Source: Muraenolepis orangiensis
Lineage: Eukaryota; Chordata; Actinopteri; Gadiformes; Muraenolepididae
NCBI GenBank assembly: GCA_027704905.1
Contig: CM051001.1
Coordinates: 27,306,737-27,370,736, forward strand
DNA: 64,000 bases
Direction of reading: 5' to 3'
Shown: positions 22,560 through 42,499 of the stretch, in pieces
Layout of the letters: each line of letters starts with the position of its first letter
How positions within the stretch are numbered: the stretch's first letter is position 1
Notes under the pieces: model-generated
What the model saw: only the letters and a program-made list of their open reading frames with translations
Databases searched by the model: none
What the model was told of the DNA's origin: nothing
Translations under genes and position numbers: made by a program

Positions 22560-23205
22560 AACACACAATTAAATTAACATTACATGTAATGTAGTGTAAC
22601 ATGTTACATCACATGTAACGTAGTGTAACACTGTTACACTACATTACATGTAATGTAATTGGGGGACCAGATTACATGTAATGTAGTGTACCATGTTACA
22701 CTACATCAGGGGTTCCCAACCGCCGGGCCGCGGACCGGTACCGGGCCGTGGAGGTGTTACTGCCGGGCCGCGAAACAGCTGTGTGTTTATCGTCATATTT
22801 GACTCAAATAATTTGAGTATAGGTGAACGGCGGGCGGTATAATCTATATATAGAGATTAAATATATATCGGTGGCATAACGAGAGACTTTCAGTTGCACG
22901 CGCTACTAAAGAGACTACTCGCTAGTGACGTGTCGGTCGAACGAGCCGGGTTTTGTTACGGTGCTCCGCGTACTTGCGCGTTTATACTGAAATAGAGCCC
23001 TGCCGTTTGGTTAGGGGTGTGTGTTGACACACACTTTGAATTTCGCTTTTTTGATTTCTGCCGGTCCGTGGCACAAAAAAGGTTGGGAACCCCTGCACTA
23101 CATCACATGTAATGTAGTGTAACATGGTACACTATATTACATGTAATGTAGTGTAACATGGTACACTATATTACATGTAATGTAGTGTAACATGGTTACA
23201 CTACA
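22560..23205. repeat. ACATGTAATGTAGTGTAAC palindromic tandem repeat, split
   Basis: Copies of ACATGTAATGTAGTGTAAC with internal dyad symmetry occur on both sides of the 389-bp hAT insertion. Confidence 0.8.
22707..23095. mobile_element. hAT (Charlie-like) MITE, 389 bp
   Basis: The terminal inverted repeats CAGGGGTTCCCAACC and GGTTGGGAACCCCTG are perfect. The flanking 8-bp duplication CACTACAT is exact (22699-22706 and 23096-23103). The interior has CCGGGCCGCGGACCGGTACC near the left end and a matching CCGGTCCGTGGCAC near the right. No coding capacity. Confidence 0.92.
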
Positions 23206-23209
23206 TTTA

Positions 23210-24960
23210 CCGGAGACAAGAAGCTATGTGGCCACTTTTAAATGTCTCTTTCTTATGAAAGCTTCTTCTGTCCCGTCTTAACTTTTAAGTCACTTCACTT
23301 TTCCAAGTTAGAATTATATTTTTTTTAATCAGTCCCTGCTTTCAATAGCGCTTCACAACATTGCCTCATTGACAGAATTAACTTAAAACTAATAAAAAAT
23401 TAAATAATCAAAGGATGCCTTAGAGTCATCTTGCTATATTAGCCACAACAGGGCTTTTCATCTGCAGCAGCAGTTCTATGATAGCAATTGCTCAACAATA
23501 AACTTCTGAACAACTATGTCATTTGATTTTGTATTAATAAGAAAATATGTGTGTATAGAACACTAGAGGAGACTGCAGAGATAAGACTGACTTTGCAACA
23601 ATAAAATGGCATCCTGTTCTGGGAATGAAGGGAGAGCGCCTGCCATTAGAAACCCCCAAAAAGGAACACAAGGTTGACTCCCTTAAGGGACGTCTCAGTA
23701 GTCCAGCGGTTTTCTGACGGAGTAGCCTTGACAGATGCAAACCGTGCAGCTTTGATTAACAGACAGGACGGGTGAGCAGAAGGTCATGGGTTCAGAAGGA
23801 CAATGTGAGGGTGGTAGGGCTTGAACAGCAGGACCAGGCTCAGATGGATGCCTTCTGTGGATGGTGTTTTGTGGTCTCTAACCCCCCAAGAAGCAAGCCT
23901 TTCTCAGGTTAACCTACACAGTAATGGACAAGACCAGCTGGACCTGCAAGACCGGCAAATCAGAAACCATCGTGGAAAAATCTCTAGGACCTTTTTAAAA
24001 TTCTTATTGACATTGTGGTTCATGTGACTGATGTCACCATGTATTCTTGAGCACTTTGTTTCTCCTGAGGAGGCCCAGGTCTACAGAACTGCAGGCTTCA
24101 GACTAGCGCTGTACTAGCATGTATATCTGGACCCTCAGACCAAACCTCCATCAGGAAGACGGTTGGTGTCGATGACCGTGTCCCAGAGAGAGGGTTAAGC
24201 TTCTGGGACACTTCTAGTATAACGTCACAGACAAATCACTATTACAAATTCAGACTAAATGCTTTCATTAGGCCATGCACCAAAATCCATCCTATTCAAA
24301 TGAACCTCCACCTCATATAGGTTAAGTCATCCTACTATAGGAAGCCAGGAATAAAGGGGAAATTAATGACTTACAGTTCGCAGTTTCTTCTTCATAAGTC
24401 AGCTGTGTGACTCAAACAGTCTTCTTCATAGTTAAAATGTGGACACACAAACTGTGGACACACACAGACAAATACACTTTAATACTTCTTAATTGTAACC
24501 ATCCAATTTAGATAGTTATGATATATATAGTTATACCAGAATCCCTGATGTCACTCTCATACTATTAGTCTACAGTTCTTTGAAGGCCATGCTGTATTGA
24601 GCCGGTACCGCTGCACACTTTAACTGACACACGTGGAAAAGCATCCATTTCAAAAACGTACAGCAATGGCCTGAATGTCATCAGGAATAAAGAGGATATA
24701 AGAGATGATAATGTACTCCTTATGGCAGACTGGGAACCTTAGCCTTACCTGGTCTCCCTTCTCCTCCTCCTACTCCTCCCCCCCAGGTGTAATCAAGAGA
24801 ATGCGTCACACCTGCGGGAGGCCTGACGCAAGGAGAGGCTGGTTCAACCCATGGCTGCTGTGCTATTGGCACTTTTAGCTGACAGTGACGTGTTCTTTTT
24901 TTTGCACCGTACTTTGTTGTCCGTCACTTTTGTTATGGCTTGAGTCAGGGGAATCTTCCC
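23210..24960. other. il2-adad1 intergenic DNA, no gene recognised
   Basis: Contains a possible SINE piece near 23690-23800 (GGTCATGGGTTCAGAAGG). No exons of a known family were recognised on either strand. Confidence 0.4.
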
Positions 24961-24965
24961 GGAAC

Positions 24966-25040
24966 ATGCGCTAGGGAGGCTATAGGCGCTAGGGAGGCCA
25001 CATGCGCTAGGGAGGCCACATGCGCTAGGGAGGCTACATG
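24966..25040. repeat. 17/18-bp minisatellite GCGCTAGGGAGGCCACAT
   Basis: Four to five head-to-tail copies. Confidence 0.85.
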
Positions 25041-25670
25041 CTCACACTGGTTCTGGTTCAGTTAGTAAACTATAATAGTACCGTGTGTTTAGGAGACATT
25101 GGACTGAGAACAGTTCGGTTCTGAGAACTGGAGAGAACAACCAGCGAGCTGCAGCAGGTGCATTTAATTAGTACAACTTAATTAGTAAAAAACAAACAGA
25201 ACTTATACAATTAAATACATATACAATTGAATTAAAATATGGAACAGTGCGGCAGTCAATTGTAGCTATTTGTTTGACCTAACATTATATCCAGGGTTGG
25301 GAGGGTTACTTGTTAAATGTATTATGTTACAAGTACGAATAACCTGTTCACATCTCAGTATCACAATATTAAAGTAACGTAACCTGATTAGTTTCCGTTA
25401 CATTTGGATTACCTCAATACCAAATATGTGAATAAAGGCAAGAGAAAATAATTCAATAAGATGTGTTCTGTAAGACAACAGAACAATGTAAGACTACATA
25501 ACATTATAGCTAACAAAACATTTTTTGAAAAGGTTCATGCCCATAGATTATATTTTGGTATATATATTTAGGACCTTTACTCATAGTGTATGATGACTTG
25601 TTTGGTATCATTTTAAAGGATATATTCATTGCTTACATCTGAGCTCGGTTATGAGTCTGTCTGATTAACA
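25041..25670. other. non-coding stretch, no feature recognised
   Basis: AT-rich intergenic sequence without recognisable exons or terminal repeats. Confidence 0.4.
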
Positions 25671-25671
25671 T

Positions 25672-26300
25672 AGAGGTCAAAGGGGCTCTTCAAAGTGTCA
25701 AACATTCATTTTCCTACAATTTTTGCCTTCACTTATTGTCTATATTTGAGGTGTGTAGGAACATCAATGACACAAATAAGAAAAACTCAATCAAAAATAC
25801 TCACAGGACTTGTAATGATTCAGGAAAGGTAATCTTACCATATTATCCCACCATGAGGGGTGATTATGGGCCTTAACATAGGCCCGGGCCTGAATTTTCA
25901 CTAATTGGTACAACTCAAGGTGGCAAATTCTAGTTTGGTATTTTGAAAAAAAACATCTATCTTTATATTAAATTTCAACTTGAAAAACCTTTACAAGTGG
26001 TATGTTAGTCACAGTTAACCCTCAATGACACCAACCATTGATGGTGGGTGGTGGGGGGGGAATTCAGGCCTGGGGTCCATGTTCTACTTTAAGGCCCATA
26101 ATCACCCCTCATGGTGGGATAATATGGAAAGATTATACCTTTCCTGAATCATTACAGTCCACTACAGTCATTCAGTTTGTGTTATTTGTGTCATTGATGT
26201 TCCTACACGTCACAATGCTCAAATAAAGACTAGTTTAGGCAAAAATGGTAGGAACATTAAGGTTATTGACACTTTGAAGAGCCCCCTGTGACCTTTAACA
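25672..26300. mobile_element. foldback sequence with about 200-bp imperfect inverted arms
   Basis: The left arm (about 25672-25890) and right arm (about 26065-26300) pair through shared blocks: GGGGCTCTTCAAAGTGTCAA with its complement near 26262, GTGTAGGAACATCAATGACAC with its complement near 26190, and CCACCATGAGGGGTGATTAT with its complement near 26095. The spacer is about 170 bp. It is probably a MITE or foldback element; no target duplication was fixed. Confidence 0.6.
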
Positions 26301-26448
26301 CCACTCTGGTCACCACCCACCAGTTGAGAATCATCTAGAATACATTTGACGTCTAGAGGTTTATTTCCTTTTACTTGATGTGTCCAAAATGTTGACGTTT
26401 ATAATGAAATGACTTTAGGCAACTCGTTTAGTTTACATTGCTTTTTTT

Positions 26449-26454
26449 TTTATT
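26449..26454 (-). terminator. adad1: candidate adad1 poly(A) signal
   Basis: The minus strand reads AATAAA, 343 bases past the adad1 stop codon and followed by an A-rich run. It is plausible but unconfirmed. Confidence 0.4.
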
Positions 26455-26796
26455 CGTCACTCACAGATCAGAGTAGACTAACGCAGCTATAAGAGTAGCA
26501 CATCTCAATCATGCTAAAGCGGCTACATCCGCGACCCGACCACGGATAAGCGGTAGACGACGCAATGGACATCTCAAACAATATTAAAAACAAATAATAT
26601 TGTGCAAAAATGAAAAAATGTAAGCACACACACGCGTGAAGAACAACATTCTGAGGGAACCGTGATCCCGAACCAGTCACTTCAAACCAAACAGGAAATA
26701 CCGGCCTCTTAAGAGCCCTCCTCCAGAACACGGCCATGGAGTGGAACCATGAGGTGAGGTGTGAGTGAGTGGGGGGGGGGGGGGGGGCGGAACCGG

Positions 26797-34455
<7,659 letters not shown>

Positions 34456-35085
34456 CTTGGTCTGGATGGCTGGACAATAGAGCATTTTGTTTTTATTTAT
34501 TATAAAAAAAATAGCAAAGTCATCTTTCTTTATTTCTAGGGGACGTGTAGCCGACCGGGGGATGAGCCAACTACACCTTGGTTAACGTACCAGGTACACC
34601 ACGACGCGTTAAGACGTTAAGGTGAGCAGCTACACCCGTTGATCATGGCTTAACCTATCGTTCACAGCTACACCTGTTGTTCCCAGCTCCACCTGTAGTT
34701 CCCAGCTACACCTGTTGTTCAAAACTACACCTGTAGTTCACAGCTACACCTGTTGTTCACAACTACACCTGTAGTTCACAGCTACACCTGTAGTTCACAT
34801 CTACACCTGTTGTTCCAAACTACACCTGTAGTTCCCAGCTCCACGTGTTCGCCCAGCTAGCGGTAACCGACGCTGCCGATTGTCACTCGTCAGATGGCGC
34901 ATTTAACATCAATTTAAACGTTCAACGGGTAAATAAAGTGTAAAACATCACAGTACTGGCTTCAACGTGTTTATATTTAACTTAATGTGACATTTAACTT
35001 AATACAACACAATATTCCCTGTTTTACTTTACCTGACGAGACGAAACGCGTATTTTAAAATTGCGTTGTTTTGATCTGTACGTTT
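34456..35085. other. adad1 5' region, first exon not resolved
   Basis: A possible acceptor (TTGTCCAG) lies at about 34469-34476 on the minus strand, so the 5' exon(s) may lie farther right. The stretch contains a repeat of CACAGCTACACCTGTTGTTC units at about 34640-34850. No coding exon was recognised. Confidence 0.45.
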
Positions 35086-35091
35086 CTCCTG

Positions 35092-35194
35092 AGCGCCCCC
35101 TAAAGGCCGCTGTCCGAACTGATGGTTCTAGCGCCCCCTACAGGCCGCTGTCCGAACTGATGGTTATACTGATGGTTCTAGCGCCCCCTACAGG
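35092..35194 (-). promoter_or_regulatory. three tandem CTCF-like motifs beside adad1
   Basis: A repeated segment carries AGCGCCCCCTAAAGG (35092) and AGCGCCCCCTACAGG (35130 and 35180). The minus strand reads CCTGTAGGGGGCGCT, close to the CTCF core. The surrounding CCGCTGTCCGAACTGATGG is also repeated. Confidence 0.45.
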
Positions 35195-35484
35195 CCGCTT
35201 TCTGAACTGATGTTCCTGGCGCTTAATATTTATGTTGATATTAATTTCTGTCTATTGGACTGGACTAGGAGGAGCCACTCAGGGCCGTTGAGTTATGGGA
35301 ATCAGATGTATGTCCCCTGTGTCGACACGTTTCTTATAAAGTTTGTTTATTCTGTTGTTTTTGTTTTGACAGTTTTAAATAAAATGGCAGAAGCCGTCTT
35401 CTACCCATCCTGCCACCCTGCTCAGACGCCTCGGTTGCAGGTCCATCCTTAACAGAGACTTAAGTTATTAGGTTTATAATTATT

Positions 35485-36040
35485 ATGTACAGTAATACTA
35501 CCAAGCAGACAAATACTCACACAATACATCAATACTACCAACCAGAGAAATACTCACAAAATACAGTAATACTACCAAGCAGACAAATACTCATACAATA
35601 CAGTAATACTACCAAGCAGACAAATACTCATACAATACAGCAATACTACCAACCAGACAAATACTCATACAATACAATAATACTACCAACCAGACGAATA
35701 CTCATACAATACAGTAATACTACCAAGCAGACAAATACTCACACAATACAGTAATACTACCAAGAAGACAAATACTCACACAATACAGTAATACTACCAA
35801 CCAGACAAATACTCACACAATACAATAATACTACCAACCAGACAAATACTCATACAATACAGTAATACTACCAAGCAGACAAATACTCACACAATACAAT
35901 AATACTACCAACCAGACAAATACTCACACAATACAATAATACTACCAACCAGACAAATACTCACACAATACAATAATACTACCAACCAGACAAATACCCA
36001 CACAATACAATAATACTACCAACCAGACAAATACTCAAAC
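35485..36040. repeat. 36-bp minisatellite, left block
   Basis: About 15 copies of a unit with AATACTACCAACCAGACAAA and TACTCACACAATACAG. There are no unique spacers, so it is not a CRISPR array. The unit resumes at 36466-36494 after a LINE insertion and again at 39400-39960. Confidence 0.95.
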
Positions 36041-36466
36041 ACACGTGGTGAAAAGGGCCCAAACAATGCCTGGATTTTCTTAGGCGTCTGAGGAAACTCA
36101 GCATCCTGAGAACATTCTAGACCGGCCCCATGGAGAGTGTTCTTACAGGGTGTCTCACCGCCTGGTCCAGACTCAGAGATAGCTTCCACAGTCAGGCCAT
36201 CAGGCTGCTGAACAAGGGCGTATAGCATATAACTATGTATATTTGATTACATTGATTTATATATACATATTGCTCTTTTTCGGTGCCGATATATTGCATT
36301 TTATGAATTGCATTTTTTCTTATTTTATTCTATTCTGTTTTTATTCTATTTTATCTTATTTTTCTAACTGCTGTCTGTCGTCGGGTTTTGCACATAAGAT
36401 TTTCACACCACTGCTTTATACTTGATTATACTGTGAAGTGACAATAAACTTGACTTGACTTGACTC
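36041..36466 (+). mobile_element. 5'-truncated L2/Rex-type LINE inside the 36-bp array
   Basis: Starts in the post-reverse-transcriptase region (CACGTGGTGAAAAGGGCCC, then a degraded RRLRKLS/ILRTF stretch). It continues through the shared 3' tail and ends GACAATAAACTTGACTTGAC. Inactive. Confidence 0.85.
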
Positions 36467-36575
36467 ACACAATACAGTAATACTACCAACCAGTTATTAT
36501 GTTTAAAATGATTAGTTATTTAGTTTTCATATGTAGAGTTGATGTATACCAAACATGCGTTTTAAAAGTACATAA

Positions 36576-36707
<132 letters not shown>

Positions 36708-36740
36708 TCCTTCATTCGATGAGGTCATGATGTTTCTCAA

Positions 36741-37098
36741 TTATTGATCACATCACGTCTATTAGCGCCACGCCCACTCGAATAACACCGCTGCAATTTC
36801 CACTTCCTTTCTCACGTGGAGCGCGAGTCGGAGTGTGAGAACCTCTGCTCGGTGCCGCCCTGTCAGTGGTTATAAGGTCTAAAGGTGACCTTCATACATC
36901 TAGAAAGATGGAGAATGAGGGCAGATTATTGATCACATCACGTCTATTAGCGCCACGCCCACTCGAATAACACCGCTGCAATTTCCACTTCCTTTCTCAC
37001 GTGGAGCGCGAGTCGGAGTGTGAGAACCTCTGCTCGGTGCCGCCCTGTCAGTGGTTATAAGGTCTAAAGGTGACCTTCATACATCTAGAAAGATGGAG
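36741..37098. repeat. perfect 185-bp tandem duplication
   Basis: Bases 36741-36914 are repeated without change at 36926-37099. The unit carries GCGCCACGCCCACTCG, a TTATAAGG box and, about 35 bp on, AAGATGGAGA. It is unique-looking, GC-richer DNA, unlike the neighbouring simple repeats. Confidence 0.92.
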
Positions 37099-37319
37099 AC
37101 AGAATTTCAACTAAATAACTACAACAACAAAAAAATACAGTAATACACTAAAAATACACAAATAATAATCATAATAATGATAATAAACAAACAAACGAAT
37201 CGTTTTAATTTATTTGATTACACACATGTAATTAACAACGCGTAGGAATATGTAGCAAATGAGATTGGAACTTGGTTTTTGATTTTTTTTTGTTTTGTTA
37301 TTAGATTACATGACATGAC

Positions 37320-37405
37320 ATTACATGACATTACATGACATTACATTACAGTCATTTAGCAGACGCGTTTATCCAAAGCGACTAACAATAGTGTGTTTCA
37401 ACAAA
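37320..37405 (-). mobile_element. SINE tail
   Basis: GTCATTTAGCAGACGCGTTT followed by ATCCAAAGCGACTAACAA is the common fish SINE/LINE terminal block, preceded by ACATGACATT repeats. Confidence 0.7.
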
Positions 37406-37864
37406 GGAAGGGGAGAGAACATCTCGTCACCAGAAGTCAAAAGTTAATTTCATTTCTAACAAATCTCCAAGAACTGATTCGATTCAAATGTATTCAAATT
37501 CAAATGTATTCTCATTGCACTACAGCACAAGTACAGTACAGCGAACAATAATTGTGCATCTTAACCAGAGTGCAAATGTTGCGGTAAAGTGCATGGTAAT
37601 CTATAATTATTATATATAATGGACAGTTTACAGTGGCTGCTTGTCGGACTGGGTTCCTCTGATGAGTTGTTCTGAAACAGAGAAGCGGAACAAACAGCCC
37701 ACGGAGCGCTCATCTCTTCTGGGGAGGAGAGAAAGAGAGAGGACCGTATCCTCCCTCCTGGTTAGCACGGTGGTACCCCGCCCTGCCCAGGGGGGGAAAC
37801 TATGAGTCTACACACGTCTCTCGGAATGGAAACAACCACAGCCGGGATGTCCAGTGTGTGTGTC
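37406..37864. other. non-coding stretch, no gene seen
   Basis: Includes a LINE-tail-like CTCATTGCACTACAGCACAA near 37512. Otherwise single-copy in appearance. Confidence 0.4.

Positions 37865-37938
<74 letters not shown>
37865..37938. repeat. (TG)n microsatellite
   Basis: About 36 TG dimers. Confidence 0.95.
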
Positions 37939-37939
<1 letters not shown>

Positions 37940-38047
37940 GTGGGTTCAGAGCGACACTAGGGTTTAGTGATTAGCAAAGTTAAGTTTCAGTTCTCCAGGG
38001 CTTGTGTTGATGTAGTCTTTCCGTACCCCCCCCCCCATAGTTGTATC

Positions 38048-38368
38048 AGTGAGTGTGCTGTGTTGTATTGAGAGTCGTTTTGTGTTGTATTGAAAGTCAT
38101 TTTGTGTTGTATTGAGTGTCGTTTTGTGTTGTATTGAGTGTCGTTTTGTGTTGTATTGAGTGTCGTTTTGTGTTGTATTGAGGGTAGTTTTGTGTTGTAT
38201 TGAGTGTCGTTTTGTGTTGTATTGAGAGTAGTTTTGTGTTGTATTGAGTGTAATTTTGTGTTGTATTGAGTGTCGTTTTGTGTTGTATTGAGAGTAGTTT
38301 TGTGTTGTGTTGAGAGTAGTTTTGTTGTGTTGTATTGAGTGTAGTTTTGTTGTGTTGTATTGAGTGTA
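38048..38368. repeat. 22-bp minisatellite GTTTTGTGTTGTATTGAGTG
   Basis: About 14 copies. The array resumes briefly at 39383-39402 after a LINE insertion. Confidence 0.93.
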
Positions 38369-39382
38369 GTTTTGTGTGTTGGGTGTGGTGGGCCTCATCG
38401 ATGAGGCAGCCTACAGGGAGAAGGTCCAGCACCTGGTGGCAACAACCTGGCCCTCAACACCAGCTGGCGCACACGCCCCCATCCTCATCAACGGGGCGGA
38501 GGTCGAGCGTGTCTCCAGCTTCAAATTCCTGGGGGTCCACATCTCCGAGGACCTCTCCTGGTCCCTCAACACTGCCTCACTGGTAAAGAAGGCTCACCAG
38601 CGTCTCTCTTCTTCCTGAGGAGACTGAGGAAAGCCCACCTGTCACCTCAGATTCTGGTGAACTTTTACCGGTGTGTTATTGAAAGCATCCTCACCAACTG
38701 CATCACAGTGTGGTACGGCAACTGCACTGTTTCAGACCGGAAAGCGCTGCAGAGGGTGGTGAAAACCGCCCAACGCATCGTTGGATTACCCCCCCCTGCA
38801 ATAAACACTACCCACCACAAACAGTGTCTGAGGGAGGCTCAAAAAATTGTAGATGACCCCTCCGGGAGACGCTATAGAAACCTCTGTTCCAAGTCAAGCA
38901 GGCTTAGGAACAGCTTCTTCCCCTCAGCTGTCATCTCTCTGCTGCCCCCCCCCCTGCCCCACACCTCTGCTCAACACCTATAACAATCACCACCAATGTC
39001 TCTGACTAACTGTAAAAAAAAAGAAAAAGAAAAAAACAAACTGTAAATACAAACAGTATCACAACTACCTCCCTCTCTATAGTTTACATATTTATTACTA
39101 AGATACCTGTTTACTGTACCTGCCATATATATGTAAATCTGTTGATAGAACTGCTCCTACTCCTGTATATACATATACATTTATACTTGCCATACATTTA
39201 TATATGCTCACTTGTATATACATTTACATCTATATATTTGTATCCTGCTTTCAATAATTAGCATACCCCTGATCACTACCTGTTAAATACTCACTTACCT
39301 GTATATACATACCTTTCGCTGTACTGTACTTGTGCTGTACAATGACAATAAATCTGAATCTAATCTAATCTAATCTAGTTTA
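38369..39382 (+). mobile_element. 5'-truncated LINE (post-RT domain and 3' tail)
   Basis: One frame gives NGAEVERVSSFKFLGVHISE and LVKKAHQRL. A second frame, after a shift near 38610, gives FYRCVIESILTNCITVWYGN and QRVVKTAQRIVG. The tail ends in repeated AATCT (39352-39377). It is a different family from the 5291/12462/30203/36041 copies. Confidence 0.88.
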
Positions 39383-39399
39383 GTGTTGTATTGACTGTC

Positions 39400-39965
39400 G
39401 CTCACAATAATACAGTTATACTACCAACCAGACAAATACTCACACAATACAGTAATACTCCCAACCAGACAAATACTCACACAATACAGTTATACTACCA
39501 ACCAGACAAATACTCACACAATACACCAATACTACCAACCAGACAAATACTCACACAATACAGTAATACTACCAACCAGACAAATACTAACACAATACAG
39601 TTATACTACCAACCAGACAAATACTCACACAATACAGTAATACTACCAACCAGACGAATACTCACACAATACAGTAATACTACCAACCAGACACATACTC
39701 ACACAATACAGTAATACTACCAACCAGACAAATACTCACACAATACAGTAATACTACCAACCAGACAAATACTCACACAATACAGTAATACTACCAACCA
39801 GACAAATACTCACACAATACCGTAATACTACCAACCAGAAAAATACTCACACAATACCATAATACTACCAACCAGACAAATACTCACACAATACCGTAAT
39901 ACTACCAACCAGACAAAAACTCACACAATACAGTAATTCTACTGACCAGACAAATACAATAATAC
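39400..39965. repeat. 36-bp minisatellite, right block
   Basis: The same unit as at 35485-36040 (AATACTACCAACCAGACAAA plus TACTCACACAATACAG), about 15 copies. Confidence 0.95.
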
Positions 39966-40494
39966 TACCAAGCAGACACCGTGATGTTACCTTGGGGAAC
40001 AAAAACAAGCATTTATTATTTACCTGAAGCTAATGCTGCTCTAGCAGTGATTGTAGTAGAGTGTTTATTAGTACTAAAGCATCGTATTTTTAAGTTGTAG
40101 TTCTGTCCTCCGACAGCAGAGGGCAGTGTCACTTCACATTCTGAGCCCGTTATTGTCGTATCCGAATCCGTTGACGTCAGTCCCTTATTGACTTGCTCGT
40201 GGGCCCTCCGGCAGCGTGGTACTCTCTGCTCCTCGCACCTCGTTGACCCCTGCTGTCCTCGGACCCTCAGCCTGACATGTCGTCTGGTCACTGTTGGCCC
40301 TCAGAAGACGACATTAAGCAGACGGAGAACAGACCCCAACCTTCTGCAGCAGCCTGGCCCACTCACCAGCCCGTCCAGTTAGGGGTCCCTCCAGCCAGGC
40401 TGTCTGCACTGCCCCTCCCCCCCCTGCCCTGCCTCCCCCACGCCTCCCCACGCCTCCCCCCCCGATGGGGGAGAACAGAGAGCCTGGTGCCCTA

Positions 40495-40800
40495 CAGCTG
40501 AGTCCCGTTCTCCAGATGAATAAGCGGCTCCTCTTCAACCGCTGGTCACTTGCGTTCATGTGCGGCTGCTCTCCATTGGCCCAACAGATTCAATCTCCCC
40601 ATTCATTAGCCTAAGTGGATGAGGCTCCTAATAGGAGCTCTCTTCCCCTCAATAATTGCCGTTGATTGGCGTAAATTAGACCCTAGTTGCCAGACGAGTG
40701 ATTCTCCACCACGATAATCCCATTCCCGACTCAAACTAATAGGATTTTAACTCTGGCTTCGGCCTAATGTCCGTCTGCGAGGCCCGGCCCGTGGCCCGTA
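40495..40800. other. candidate conserved non-coding element
   Basis: About 300 bp without simple repeats, rich in homeodomain-type cores (CTCATTAGC-like, TCAATAATTG, GTAAATTAGA), CCATTGGCC and GTTGATTGG, with no coding frame of known family. Its texture stands out against the repeats. Conservation is not shown. Confidence 0.4.
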
Positions 40801-41276
40801 CCCAGACCAGAGAGGGACAGCCAGCCCTGGGTCCGGAGGGGGCCTCGGGGCCCCTGGATCACAGGGAGGAGACACCACGGCTCCCAACGTCCAGAGGAGG
40901 AGGAGGGGGAAGAGGAGCAGGGGGAGGGAAAACATGATGGACTGAGAGGAGGAGTTGGAGACAGACTCAGAGGCACGATGCAACCACGGAGGAGCCCAAG
41001 GCGTGTGTCTGACCTTGATGGACCGGCTGGTTCTGAACACAGACCCGGGCTCTGGTTTGGGTCACTTGGTGGTGCTTCTGATAACCCTAACCCTAACCCA
41101 CACAGAGGACAGAGGTGGTGTCTGGTTCTACCTGTTCCACAGGGGAACCGTCCCTCTGGGAGATTGGAAACACTTCTTAGCTGAACAATGACGTCCCTAC
41201 GTGACTCGGCGAGGCTGATCAATACATCCTACCCATCATCCAGGATCGTCCATCTGTCCGTAGCTCGCCATGGCGG

Positions 41277-41390
41277 GACATGGGGTGACATGGGGTGACA
41301 TGGGGTGACATGGGGTGACATGACGGGACATGGCGTGACATGGGGTGACATGGGGTGACATGGGGTGACATGACGGGACACGGGGTGGAG
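41277..41390. repeat. 11-bp minisatellite ACATGGGGTG
   Basis: About ten copies of GACATGGGGTG with CGGGACATGG variants. Confidence 0.9.
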
Positions 41391-41475
41391 AGCACATCAC
41401 CCGATGTGCCGTGCCTTGGCCTTCGCCGCGTAGCTGGCGTTTGGGTCGCATCGTAGGAGAATGGTTGACGCTGTT

Positions 41476-41487
41476 CTTCTTCTTCTT

Positions 41488-41518
<31 letters not shown>
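41476..41518. repeat. (CTT)n trinucleotide
   Basis: About 13 TTC/CTT units. Confidence 0.93.
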
Positions 41519-41539
41519 TTCTGTGGTTTTGTCCTTCAT

Positions 41540-41860
41540 TTGATACGGCGGCGCCAGGCCGTCTCCCGGAGCCGGCGTGCTAATGAATCCTCACTCCATT
41601 ACGGGCCAATCGGACAGATTGCTCTCCTGGATGAAATGAATTGAGTTTTTTGTATTCCGTGAGATCATTCTGCCGCCATTAACTGCTCTTTATCCCGTCT
41701 CTTCATCACGACCAAATCGGGTTAGGCGGACATGATTAGCCGGGGTGGCCTCCCATTTTAAGAAGGTAATTGGGTTTGGCGGCTCAGCCGATAGCGCCAT
41801 TAGGACCAATAAAGGCTCCACGCTGGAAGGGATTCTTCAGCAGCAGATGGCTGGTGGGGA
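41540..41860. other. candidate conserved non-coding element
   Basis: Non-repetitive stretch with AGGTAATTGGG, CTAATGAATCC, GCCATTAACTG and GACATGATTAGCC words. No coding frame. Confidence 0.35.
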
Positions 41861-41861
41861 G

Positions 41862-41893
41862 GACAGAGAGAGAGGGGGAGAGAGAGAGGGAGA

Positions 41894-41935
<42 letters not shown>

Positions 41936-41953
41936 GAGAGAGAGCGAGAGAGG

Positions 41954-41984
<31 letters not shown>

Positions 41985-41997
41985 GGAGAGAGAGGGG

Positions 41998-42035
<38 letters not shown>

Positions 42036-42080
42036 GAGCGAGAGAGAGAGAGAGAGAGGGAGAGAGAGAGAGAGAGAGAG
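41862..42080. repeat. GA-rich microsatellite
   Basis: GAGA runs broken by GGG and GC. Open frames on both strands are RE/SL repeats. Confidence 0.95.
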
Positions 42081-42134
42081 GGGCCTCTGATCACTAAACA
42101 AAGTTTGTGTAACCAAAGGAGTTAAGGGTCATCT

Positions 42135-42475
42135 CCCCCACACACAACCCCACCCCCACCCAACACACCCCCACCCAAACACAACCCCACCCACACACAC
42201 CCCCACCCAACACACAACCCCACCCAACACACCCCCACCCAACACAGCCCCACCCACACACACCCCCACCCAACACACAACCCCACCCAACACACAACCC
42301 CACCCAACACACAACCCGACCCACACACACCCCCACCCGAACACAACCCCACCCACACACAACCCCACCCAACACACAACCCCACCCAACACACCCCCAC
42401 CCACACACAACCCCACCCACACACACCCCCACCCAACACCCCCACCCACACACAACCCCACCCACACACACCCAT
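42135..42475. repeat. ACACAACCCCACCC minisatellite
   Basis: Alternating ACACACCCCCACCC and ACACAACCCCACCC units. The minus strand is G-rich with GGGTGGGG blocks. Confidence 0.93.
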
Positions 42476-42499
42476 ACAAAAATGTTATTAATACTAATG

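Noticed and set aside
35485..36040. 36-bp regularly spaced repeats resembling CRISPR
   Set aside because: The whole 36-bp unit is repeated, leaving no variable spacers.
41745..42125. RE-rich frame as an RS-type splicing factor
   Set aside because: GA microsatellite; the opposite strand is equally open.
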